Source: Calcarisporiella thermophila CBS 279.70 (Eukaryota; Calcarisporiellomycota). From it: a stretch of DNA of 64,000 nt. A program made the position numbers and the translations under genes. The notes beneath the pieces were generated by a model. That model did not search any database. It was not told the origin of the DNA and worked only from the letters and a program-made list of their open reading frames with translations. Every line of letters begins with the position of its first letter. The first letter of the stretch is position 1. The DNA is taken from positions 452,921 to 516,920 of the forward strand of contig NW_027192196.1 of assembly GCF_041956535.1 (NCBI RefSeq). Direction: 5' to 3'. Below are positions 14,663 through 25,029 of this stretch, in pieces.

Positions 14663-15214
14663 ATAATTACTTTTTCTATTTGGTTATACATTTATTTTTA
14701 TATATTTTGCTTTATTTTTTTTTTTTGTCGATTTACTAACATTTGTGAACGATATCCATAATGATTTTGAATAATAACTGATTTTGCACGTATCTCAGTT
14801 TAGGACAAAATTTCATTCTATCGAGTCAAATTCAATTTTTACCGACTCTCAAAATAAACAAACAAAAATAAACCAACGGCTTCTTACCCCTCTCTCTTTT
14901 TTTTTGTAAGGCATTCTCTCTCAATAGAAAACAGAGAACAAGTCGGATTCGCAAAGATCAGTCTAAGATCCTTTTCTCCACTTAATCTCACCCCTCGCCC
15001 CCACTCTCACCGCTTTTCCACCTTTTTTTTCTTTCTCTCCTCTTCCATCGCCCTTTTATTCAAACCATTTCTCATAAATACGATCTTAACGTAATCAACT
15101 ACTAATCAGCTAGGTAACAATAGTTTTATTTTTTGAACAGAACAATGAAACTGAAGATCTATGAAAAGAAGTACTAACATCGCTTTATTTTTTTTTTGTA
15201 AATAATAAAGCAAA
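14663..15214. other. intergenic region, CSF1 3' end to KH-protein leader
   Basis: AT-rich with T-tracts (14716-14726) after the CSF1 stop. A pyrimidine-rich stretch (about 14.88-15.06 kb, many CT/CCC runs) probably contains the KH gene promoter and 5' leader. I see no coding frame or RNA gene. Confidence 0.5.
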
Positions 15215-16255
15215 ATGTCAAAATCTCGCCCCGATTCTCAAGATGTTGAAGCTATTTCCCAGCGCTTCGCCCAACTTTCGCACGATGATATGAATGGTAA
15301 CGAAGATTACCAGGAGACCTCTGAAGAACTACTCGTTCTGCGCGCACTCCTATCAACTCGAGAGGCTGGTATTATTATTGGCAAGGGTGGAGCGAAAGTT
15401 GCTCATCTGCGCGAAGTTAGTGGCTGCAAAGCTGGTGTATCGAAAGTGGTACAAGGTGTGAATGATCGAGTACTGACTGTATCCGGTCAATTGGAGGAAG
15501 TTACTAGCGTGAGTAGCCCAGATGCAAAATCCACGCCTTTCATTGGAATACCTTAACTTTTTTATTATTAATAGGCTTATTCAATCATCGCACAAACACT
15601 TCTAGAAAACCCTCCATCGAACTCCATTACCTCTGACACAATTGTCTCCATCCGTCTTCTTATATCCCACAATCTCATGGGCACTGTGATTGGACGCCAG
15701 GGTGCCAAAATCAAACAAATTCAAGATGCGTCGGGCGCCCGTATGACTGCCTCCAAGGAAATGCTCCCTCAAAGCACAGAGCGCGTGGTGGAAGTGCAGG
15801 GAAACCCCGAAGCCATCGCCGTTGCCGTTCAAGAGATTGGGAGGTGTCTACTCGAAGACAGGGAACGCGGGGCCGGCACTGTTCTCTACAACCCTGCGGT
15901 GCGCCTGGATACTGCCACGGGACGTCGCGATTCCTCTACTGGCCGACGGGAATCCAACTCTCTACCCATGCGCGACGCGAACATTCACACGCAAAACATC
16001 TCAATTCCCTCAGATATGGTCGGCTGCATCATTGGTAAGGGCGGGTCCCGTATTTCCGAGATCCGAAGACTCTCCGGGTCGCGCATTAGCATAGCCAAGG
16101 AGCCACACGACGATAGCGGCGAGCGCATGTTCACGATCCAAGGTACTCCTGAGTCAAATGAGAAGGCCTTACTGTTACTCTACAGCCAGTTGGAAATGGA
16201 AAAAGAAAGGAGACTTAGCGTTGCGCATAATGCTGATGAGGACCAGGATGAATAA
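15215..16255 (+). CDS. triple KH-domain RNA-binding protein (HEK2/PCBP-like)
   Basis: 324 residues from two exons, 15215-15508 and 15575-16255, joined in phase 0 across a 66-nt GT-AG intron. Three KH domains are visible by their GxxG loops: IIIGKGGAKVAHLRE (about residues 53-67), TVIGRQGAKIKQIQD (about 139) and CIIGKGGSRISEIRR (about 240). This is the layout of the poly(C)-binding/hnRNP K group, including yeast Hek2/Khd1 and Pbp2 and fission yeast Rnc1. These bind single-stranded C/U-rich RNA and control localisation, stability and translation of mRNAs. The linker between KH2 and KH3 has two near-identical TGRR-[DE]S repeats, likely a disordered basic region. It is convergent with the oxidase gene downstream. 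Which yeast paralogue it corresponds to is not resolvable by eye. Confidence 0.88.
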
Positions 16256-16716
16256 TTAATTAATGAAGTGGGATATCTTTATAAACTTATTTTTTTTTGG
16301 CTTTTTACCTCTATTTTTATGTTAAAGCATTTTATTCAGAGATTGCCCGTTCTCTCTTTCCCCCTCCTCCGTATTTTTTATTCTTTCGTCGTTTATTACC
16401 CCTCATATCCAATCCGATTCTCTCCTTGACTTTCGTGTTATTCTTGTTAATTGGGTTTGGGTTCTTTTCTGTTCCGTTGAATAATTTTGTTCAAATAGCT
16501 ACTTTCTCGCAGGCTCCTTTCATAAAAAAGGGGGAAAAAAGTTTTTCTTAATAGTTTATTTGTGCGCAACTGTGCGTTCTAAAAATAATTTAGTTGAAAT
16601 GGTAGTTTTCCATCGTACTATCTCTCATCCATTAGTATCCGAAAAAAGCAAACCAAGCAAAGACCAGCTAATTGGCATTTGATGTTTCAAGCAGAGACAA
16701 AAGAAAGATAGCGAGA
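16256..16716. other. convergent 3' region between KH protein and hydroxyacid oxidase
   Basis: T-rich 3' flank (about 16.29-16.55 kb), in keeping with the 3' UTR and polyadenylation region of the KH gene. An open frame at 16297-16551 is composed of T-rich codons with no recognisable protein signal and I do not call it. Confidence 0.5.
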
Positions 16717-17980
16717 TCAAAGCTTGGGAGTCGGTTTGTACTCAGAGATGTGCTTCACATAATCACGCGAGATATCTTTTATCTTAGGAGTGCCCATCAA
16801 TGCCATAGCTCGGACCAGCTCTTCCTGCAAAATGCCGAGGATTCTCTTTACTCCGTCCTCTCCTGCATAAGCCAGGCCGTAAAGAATGGGGCGACCGACA
16901 AACACTGCCTGTGCACCTAGAGCAATCGCCTTGTACACGTCTGTACCCAATCGCACGCCTCCATCAATCCAAACCTCAGCGCGACCACGGACTGCCTCGA
17001 CAACTTCGGGTAGAACATCAATCTATCAAAATAAAATGGAATTTAGAACCCGTGCCTTTTTTCCATGAAGTAAGTTAAATCCAGCGCAAACTACCGTTGC
17101 AAAAACGCCATCGAGTTGTCGTGCCCCATGATTTGAAACCCAAACAACATCCACCCCATACTGAACCGCAAGGGCCGCATCTTCACCACACATTACTCCT
17201 TTCAACACGATTTTCATCTTTGTAATACTCCTCAACCACCTCACGATTTCCCAAGTCAAAGAACGATCATATTTCGATGCGATCGCGTTCGTAACAATTC
17301 CTTTTTCATCGAGTTTTTGCTCAATGAAATTGGCAAACTGAAGATGCGGAGGAAGCTTGAAACGATTTCGGACGTCCGCTCGACGCATGCCTTGTACAAC
17401 TGTGTCGATGGTCAGTACAAGGGCCTTGTAACCAGCCTTCTCTGCTCTCCTAATCAGCTCTTGGCTAATTGATCTATCAGCGTAAACATACAATTGGAAA
17501 AAGTACAATGATTCTGGGCCGAATTTCACGACATCTTCTAGTGAAGTGTTTGCGAAGGTTGATACAGTCATTGCAGACCCAAATGAAGCATGAGCACGAG
17601 AAACAGCTTCTTCTCCGTCGGGATGCGACAGTCGCATCATGGCGGTTGGGGCGATGCAGATTGGAGAACTTACGGGATGTCCCAAAATAGAGGTACGAGT
17701 ATCAACATTGGAAACGTCACAGAGTACACGAGGTCGAAGTCGCCAGCGAGAAAATGCAATAACCTAGAACAGAATTTTTTTAATAAAGAATAAGGATCTC
17801 CATTAGTTTAGAAAAGAAAGCAAGCTAATATAAAATTCTAACATTTTCCCGAATCGAATCTTCATTGTCAGCTCCTGAAGAATAATATCCATAAGCAGCT
17901 GGGGGGAGAATGTTTTTTGCAAGACGTTCAAAATCGTCGATGCAAATTGGCTCGCCCACAAGCTCCTTGATTGCCTCCAT
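16717..17980 (-). CDS. FMN-dependent (S)-2-hydroxyacid oxidase/dehydrogenase
   Basis: Three exons (17843-17980, 17095-17763, 16717-17022) join to 370 residues, the usual length of the glycolate/lactate oxidase family. These flavoenzymes oxidise 2-hydroxyacids to 2-oxoacids, passing electrons to O2 (oxidases) or cytochromes (flavocytochrome b2 type). The protein lacks the cytochrome b5 domain of yeast Cyb2, so it resembles peroxisomal glycolate/HAO-type oxidases. Visible signatures are [15 protein letters not shown] near residue 30, [20 protein letters not shown] (FMN-binding N-terminal block), and the active-site motif [10 protein letters not shown] with the catalytic His and substrate-binding Arg. 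[14 protein letters not shown] and [15 protein letters not shown] are the phosphate-binding end of the barrel. The C-terminus is PKL, a weak variant of the peroxisomal SKL signal. An in-frame stop lies just upstream of the chosen ATG. Confidence 0.92.
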
Positions 17981-19953
17981 TACTGTCTAAAGGTTATAGA
18001 GATTTATCACTTGAAAATCTTATTTTCTTAGGGGGGAAGAATCCGGGCTGTTCCAGTATTATGGATAATTGATAATCGATTGGCTAGAAAATAGACGAAA
18101 GTAGTAATAATAATTAATCCCACTATTAAGCAATGCCATTATATTTTAATAGGAAGAGTTGCCAGCAATAATTTTAAATTCCTAATCAGAGTATAAGTCT
18201 TTATTCTTCCATCATTTATTCACTGCTACTTTGGCATATAATTATTTTCGATACTGTACCTTATTTTATTTTATTGACGAAATTTTATACCACTATTAAG
18301 TGGCTAAAAGTCCATGTGTAATAATCCTTAATCCTAGCCATATATTAGATTACACGTATTGTACGAGGTAGTTTGCTGAGATAATTCGAAATGTTCACAG
18401 AGGATATTGTTGTTTGATTTATTCTTTAAACGCAGATCAAAGACAAGTAATGGTCACGTTAGATTAGACTCCGCTGAGAATCACTTCAGTTCAACCACTC
18501 GATTCTCCACGCCTCACCTTTGAACTACCTTGTTACTACAATGTGCTCGTATCATTTCACCCTACTCAATAATTCAAGTGGTCTCTGTATAAGCTTCAGC
18601 TGGGCACTTCCCTCATAATTCAATTACGATTCTCAAAGCGTATGCCCCGAATTATACAGACTACTCTGTTCCTTCCTCAATGTGTACACACAGCCTTGCA
18701 TTCTAAAAGTATACATAACTAGGATACATCAGAATTGAATACCGTTATATTTAGTTTTGTATATGTAATATAAAAAAGCAATTACTTTCAACCTTCTGTA
18801 CCATTTATACTCTCATATGTAATGATTGAGTACGGGTTAGCATATTACACGATATTTCCTATTTTCCATTTTATTGGGGAGAGAGGTATATATCTAGCTT
18901 GCTGGAGATAATGCAGAATTTACTATGGCCTTGACGAGTATTTTCAACAGTCTTCCCGTCGAAAACCCATCATACCCTCGCACTTTTGGAATTTTTTTTA
19001 ATTACCATAGTAATACCCCTTGGAAAAGTATATGCTGATACTTTTCAGCATTTCTCATAGAATATACTCAACTGAAGTACGTCAATAATAAACAGGCTAC
19101 AGTCGTAAAAATATATCGACGACACTATTTGCTGAAATCTATTATTGATCAATGTGTTAGTTTAGATGGAGCTTGGCTTTCAACCTTAGTTGCGCTATTA
19201 TGAAATTGGCGCCCGGTATTTAAATTGCCTGCTAAATATTACTGTCTCTTTACTTTGACCCCCCAAAAACACAAGTTATAAGTAATAACATGTACAATAT
19301 ATCCCTCCCCCCATATACCATTGCAATAGCTAGATTCATGTAGCATAAGGCGATTGAATAAAGATAAGTTCTAGTCTGATATATTCTTGATTTATATCAA
19401 ATACTTTATAGGCTTATTGAAAATTTATGCTATCTTTATAATAGGCAATAGACTAAAACTCCGAATTCGGCGCCTTGCACAGCGCTTTGCAGAACGTAGT
19501 AAAGTAACGACTCCGTTTTATTCTTCAGCCTCGTATTCGCACAGTTGAAAATAATCTCTATCCTTGTCATAAGCTGGCGTGTCATTGAAAATGGTAAAGG
19601 CCTCTATTCCCAGAGTCTATGCGGTTATTCTCCATTTGAGATATACGGTTCAATACGTGTGACGTGAAGATTTTGTTCGTGATTTTTGTCGCCTTTTTGT
19701 ACCAATCACCCCTACATATAGCTGCATCCATTCGTACAAGTCGATTTCTTTATTCTCCTCTACTATTTCTTTGGTTCACGTCAAAGTTTTTTTGACTCTC
19801 CCATTTGTTATCATAGCCTTTCTTATTTATTCACTTTACCACTCCAGAAACCATCACGGAAAATATCACCGATATTTTGGCGTTACTTCATTTTCATTTT
19901 TCCCATTTTCTTTCGCCTGTAAATAGCCATTCTGGAGGCTCCGGAACATAAAA
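17981..19953. other. long gene-free AT-rich interval upstream of VTC4
   Basis: About 1.97 kb with no long reading frame, no tRNA-like A/B boxes I can recognise and no obvious repeat. It separates the divergent oxidase (-) and VTC4 (+) starts and is several times longer than other divergent spacers in the window (200-335 bp). The last 200 bp are pyrimidine-rich, as expected just upstream of a transcription start. A TGACGTG near 19.66 kb is the only motif that stood out. I found no CACGTG phosphate-response core. Confidence 0.5.
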
Positions 19954-22336
19954 ATGAAGTTTGGCCATCAGCTTAAGACATCCCTCTACCCTGAATGGAC
20001 GTTTTATTATCTTGCGTACGACGATCTTAAGACCGAAATCAAAAAAAGATTACAGCAACATCCATGGACAGAAGACGATGAAGCAGGGTTTGTTGAATTG
20101 CTGGAGAAGGAACTAGACAAAGTGCACTCGTTCCAGGCGGTCAAAATGGGAGAAATTACCCGCCGTATCGAACATTGCCAGCGTGAAGTCGCCGATATTA
20201 TTGGCAGTGATACGTCTACTGATGAGGATTTCGAATCGCTTGAAATCGAACTTAGCAATATAATCGCAGATACCCACGATCTTGCTAAATTTACGCGACT
20301 CAACTACACTGGATTTGTTAAGATAATCAAAAAGCATGATGTATTTATCTTTTCATTGAGTTCTATCGGACTGTTTTCATATCTCACTTTTGTTCATTCC
20401 CTTTGTTTAGAAACAAACTGGCTGGGTATTGAAACCAATGTTTATGGTGCGATTGAACGCAAAACCTTTTTATAAGGAGAACTATGAAGCCCTTATTGTC
20501 AAGCTAAGTCAACTCTATGATCAAGTGCGTAATCGTGGAAAGGAACGAGGTGGGGATTCTTCCGCCGGTGGAAAACAGGCCGCATTTGTGAGACAAACTA
20601 CAAAGTATTGGGTCCACCCTGATAATATCACCGAGCTCAAACTGATTATATTGAAGCACTTGCCTGTGCTCGTATTCAACCCAAACAAAGAATTTGCACC
20701 GCAAGATGCTGCAATTACAAGTATATATTTCGATAATGATGATTTTGAGCTGTACTTGGGCAGATTGGAGAAAACAGAGGGTGCAGAGGCGATTCGTTTG
20801 AGGTAAATTATCAAATTGTTCAATGGCTTCATTTTTATCGTAGAAAAGGTCCAACTTCTTTTTGTTTTTGTGTGCTAGGTGGTATGGTGGAATGGATAAC
20901 CAAGAAATTTTCGTCGAACGCAAGACCCATCGCGAAGATTGGACTGGTGAAAAATCTGTCAAAGCCCGATTTCCCATCAAGGAAAAGTATGTGAATAAAT
21001 TTTTGCGCGGAGAGTACACGATGGAGCAGACTTTTCAGAAGATGCGTGAAACCGGGAAGAAGAGCGAGAAAGAAATCAATGACCTTGAACAACTTGCACA
21101 AGAAGTGCAGTACACCGTTCTAACTAAGAAACTCAAGCCTACTATGCGATCTTTTTACCATCGCACTGCTTTCCAGCTTCCTGGCGACGCGCGTGTACGC
21201 ATCTCACTTGATACAGAACTTTGTCTGATTCGTGAAGACAATTACGATGGAAAGATGCGTTCAGGATCAAACTGGCGACGAACAGACATAGGGATCGATT
21301 ACCCATTCCCGCAATTACCAGACGCAGATATTTGCCGATTCCCTTACGCCGTGCTAGAGGTAAAGTTGCAGACACACATGGGGCAGGAGCCACCTGCATG
21401 GGTAACTGAATTAATTAACAGTCATTTGGTAAGTTCGTACACATTCATAGAAGAAATCTAACAGTCGGATGATACATATACAATTTCCCTTGGTTATAGG
21501 TTGAGGCTGTTCCAAAATTCTCAAAGTTCATTCATGGGTGCGCAACCCTTCTTGAAAATCGAGTTCAGCTGCTTCCTTTCTGGTTGCCTCAAATGGATAT
21601 TGATATTCGCAAGCCAGCAACTAGTTCGATTGGGCTTGTACGTCCTAACTCTACAATGTCTCTGGACACTTCAAGTGGGGGGCATTCGGATGAATTGGAT
21701 GTAGTTGTGGACAATGGATACCAATACGGCGGTCCAGACCAAGACGCTCCCTATACTGAAGCTTACGGGGGTGAAGAGGATGAACATTCTCCACTCTTTG
21801 ATAAGCAGCGCAGACTAAGAAATGGGGTTACACGTGCTGCAAAGGCAGCGGCCGATGGGCTCAAAAGTTTCTTCGATGGCCTACACAGCCTTCCGCAATC
21901 CACTACAATTCCGGAAGAACACCTTCCTCAACAACGCTATCCTGATAACGATAGCAGTCGCATTCCGCTACATGCACGTGGAAAACGCATTGCGATTCCA
22001 GTACGTGTCGAGCCCAAAGTGTTCTTTGCAAACGAACGCACATTCCTTACGTGGTTGCAATTTACCGTTGTCCTTGGAAGTGTCGGGGTCGGGTTGCTTA
22101 ATTTCGGTGATAAGGTAGCGAGAATCTCGGCTGGATTATTTATTTTCATAACTTTGGCGGTCATAGCCTACGCCTTGGTGACCTTCCATTGGCGTGCCCG
22201 GCAAATTCGTGGGCGTGGAGTAGGGCCATATGACGATCGCGTTGGACCGACGGTGTTGTGTGTATTCTTGTTGGCGGCTGTTGTAACTAATTTCTACTTG
22301 CGGCTAAATCACCAAGAGAATTCGCATCGTCCATAA
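19954..22336 (+). CDS. VTC4: VTC4-type polyphosphate polymerase (SPX-VTC-DUF202)
   Basis: Catalytic subunit of the vacuolar transporter chaperone complex, which makes inorganic polyphosphate from ATP and feeds it into the vacuole. Four exons are split after KKHD, after the AIRLR motif, and after NSHL. The N-terminal SPX domain begins [15 protein letters not shown] and contains the inositol-pyrophosphate pocket region [21 protein letters not shown]. The central tunnel polymerase has IRLRWYGG (split by an intron), [32 protein letters not shown] and VLEVKLQT, the basic and acidic residues typical of the active VTC4 tunnel. The C-terminus has the DUF202-like module with three membrane helices ([17 protein letters not shown] onward). 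A Ser/Gly/acidic linker separates polymerase and membrane parts. The retained RxR, ERK and EVK motifs favour VTC4 over the non-catalytic Vtc2/Vtc3. Confidence 0.93.
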
Positions 22337-22988
22337 ATGCAGGATGATGTATTACGGACACCTATTTTCGAACATATTTCTCCTTTTTTTCTTTCTTTTT
22401 CTTAATGCTTGGATTGATTCAAATTGCTATAGATATTTAAAAGCAGTCTTGGAGGGAAGTTTTTAGCTTCTGCTTTAAACCTGTGTTGTCCTTTTTTTTT
22501 TATATATACATATATCTTCTCATACGACGTGTCTTTTTCTTTCACTTCTCTGCGGAACTTCAGAATCTAATAAATATATAAATTGATTGGATTTTTATAG
22601 TTAATTGTTAAACGATGCAATATTGGATAGACAGAACTAGTGAGCGGAGAAAATGGCCAAGTCACTGAAGTCGATATCATTCTAACTCGCTCAACTCATA
22701 AATATGAGAGAAAAAATTAATTTCATTATTAGTTAAAATTTCGAATCGAAAAATAAGGTCAATCTATCTAGCTCCCCTTATTTCAATCTAACCTCTCAAG
22801 TTTACCAATTCCAACAGAACTTTTTTCGAGCCTTGTACGCCCTATTTCATTTTGAAATTGGTAGAAAAACGCGCATTAAAAGTAAAACCAAACACGTAAA
22901 ATTTTCAATTTTATTACGCGAAACTTTTTCTTTACTCTTTCTCCCGAGATCCCTTTTCCTTTAAACGTTTGCAGAAAATTAAGAGATA
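22337..22988. other. intergenic region, VTC4 to MT-A70 gene
   Basis: AT-rich; a T-tract and TATATACATATATA lie near 22.49-22.52 kb in what is probably the VTC4 3' region. No coding frame or RNA gene is visible. Confidence 0.45.
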
Positions 22989-24833
22989 ATGAGTGATAGG
23001 CCACGGCGTGCAAGGAGGTCACGTAATACGGCGACGCTTCCAAGTAACGTAAGGTAAGCTGTTTTTTTCATCCATCCACTTCTGAATATTAGATAATCGC
23101 GTTAATCCTTACCAATGGCATACTGATATTTATTTTCATGTTTTATATTTGATATAATATTTCAAATTATAGCAATGCACATTACGTAGGATATGTTGAA
23201 GATGATGAATCTGTGGAAGCGATCATGAAAAAATTTGAGGAACTTGAGCGCATCGAACGTGAGATTGCGGCTCAAAAAACAAAGCAAAACGAAAATAGTT
23301 CTACTACCACCGCTGATCCTGCCGTTGTTAACGATCCCACATCGGGCGATCTTGCACTTGCAACCAGCCTTCAGCAAGAAGAGAGTTCTGAGGGTTTGAC
23401 ACAAGAACAGTTGGAGGAGGTTTTCAAACGTACATCTGCCTTTACTGTGAAATCTCTCGCTCGGGATGAGATATTCGAAGATATGGACGACTTGGAAATG
23501 TGGCAAGTGGAATTAGCTGATGCCAACACAGAAGTATTTGATGAAGAAGAGTATGTAGCAATATTCCTCCAAACCTCTGTTTTTTGCTACTAAACTCTAT
23601 GTCCCTTAGTGATTACTTGTATTTGGATGACGAGGACTGGGAGGAGGAAGAGTATGGATTCAAGAGGAAGCGTGGTCCGCGGGGTGAAGGAAGGGAGGGT
23701 CGTCGTGGCGTCGACAGAGAAGGCATCATTGCTCGTTACAAAGTTATTCAGATGCGAATGCAAGACAAGAACGGAAACTTTTTCTTTGTCAAAAAGAAAG
23801 TTTGGTAGGTGTAAATTTGTGAATTAGCTCTAGGCTTCTCTTTTAACGATTGCCTCTCTAGTGCTATTGACCCAAGTATCCCCGCGTATGTACGGCTCCC
23901 ACCCGATCCTATACCTCGTGCTTGGTGTCAACAGATCAAGCCATTGGAGGATGTTAAACCAGACCTAAGTGGATCAAGGTAGCCTCTATATTCATCAGAA
24001 AGTTAGATCTCATGATTGTTGCTAACTCAGTACTACAGATATTTTGTAGAAGACATTCTAAAATGTGATTTAACAAAGTTTGGGCGCCGATTCCAGGCAA
24101 TATACATGGATCCTCCGTTTTTGCGTCCCGATGATCCCCCGACAGAGGGTAAAATAACAATCGAGGAGTTTGTAAGTATATGAGGTGATTCACAGTTTCT
24201 CTCATAAAACCCACTCTTACACTGGTTATATTTGAATAGGCCAAAATAAATTTTGCAGAGCTTGTTCCCTGCGGATTCCTCTTTATCTGGATGGAGAAAG
24301 AGTGGACACCGCATGTTTTAAAGGCGGTTGATAAATACGGATTTAAATATGTGGAGAACTTCTGCTGGATATGGATGAATATCGCAAATCGTATTGTGCG
24401 CGAGCCTTCTCGATACTTTAACAAATCTAAATTATCATTGATCATTTTCCGTAATGTAAGATGAAAAGAATGGAGAAAATGAGTTCAAGTAGCTAGACTT
24501 GCTGATGAATTTTTCTGTAATAATAGGAGGGCGATATTGAACTACGACATCAGCGTAATCCGGATTGTACTTTTGAGCTTGTAAGTCCACCAGAGCCAGG
24601 AGAGCTCACAGAAAGAAAACCTGCCTTCATGTATGATGTGATCGAGACGATGCTGCCACAAGCGGTCTATTCAGAGAAAAATCCGAATGGCGAAGGGCTT
24701 TTAGAGTTGTAAGTCTCTCATGGACCTAGACACTCGAAAAAAACTAGATTTAATCCTTCATTTGTTTTATAGGTGGGCAAAGAAAGGGACTCGTCGTAAA
24801 GGTTGGACAACAGTGGTTCAAACGAAAGAGTAG
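22989..24833 (+). CDS. MT-A70 family adenine-N6 methyltransferase with DPPF motif
   Basis: About 440 residues from several small exons. The start gives a very basic tail (MSDRPRRARRSRNT), then an acidic/coiled N-terminal half. The MT-A70 fold begins near RYFVEDILKCDLTKFGRRF and contains AIYMDPPFLRPDDPP, CGFLFIWMEKEWTPHVLKA, YGFKYVENFCWIWMN, LSLIIFR and the end block WAKKGTRRKGWTTV. The catalytic tetrad of METTL3 and METTL4 is DPPW and METTL14 has EPPL. Here it is DPPF, still inside the general [DNS]PP[YFW] motif IV of amino-methyltransferases. MT-A70 proteins methylate adenine in mRNA (METTL3/14) or in DNA (ciliate and early-diverging fungal MTA1/MTA9 complex). The sequence fits either a METTL14-like partner or an MTA1/MTA9-clade protein, and I cannot decide which by eye. 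It lies 196 bp upstream of SEC3 on the same strand. Confidence 0.85.
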
Positions 24834-25029
24834 GATAGGCGCACATGGCATTTGTTTTAGGACACTTGTTCTCTATTCATTTACCTAAATAAATTCTGTC
24901 AATTACAAATTAAGAGTAAAAGGTTTAATTCTCACTATTAATTTCCCTCTGTGACTTCTAGTGGCTTTCCCCATACTAAAGCTTTTTGAGATTCGCGTAT
25001 ATTCTTATGTCGAGCGAATTATAGAGAAT

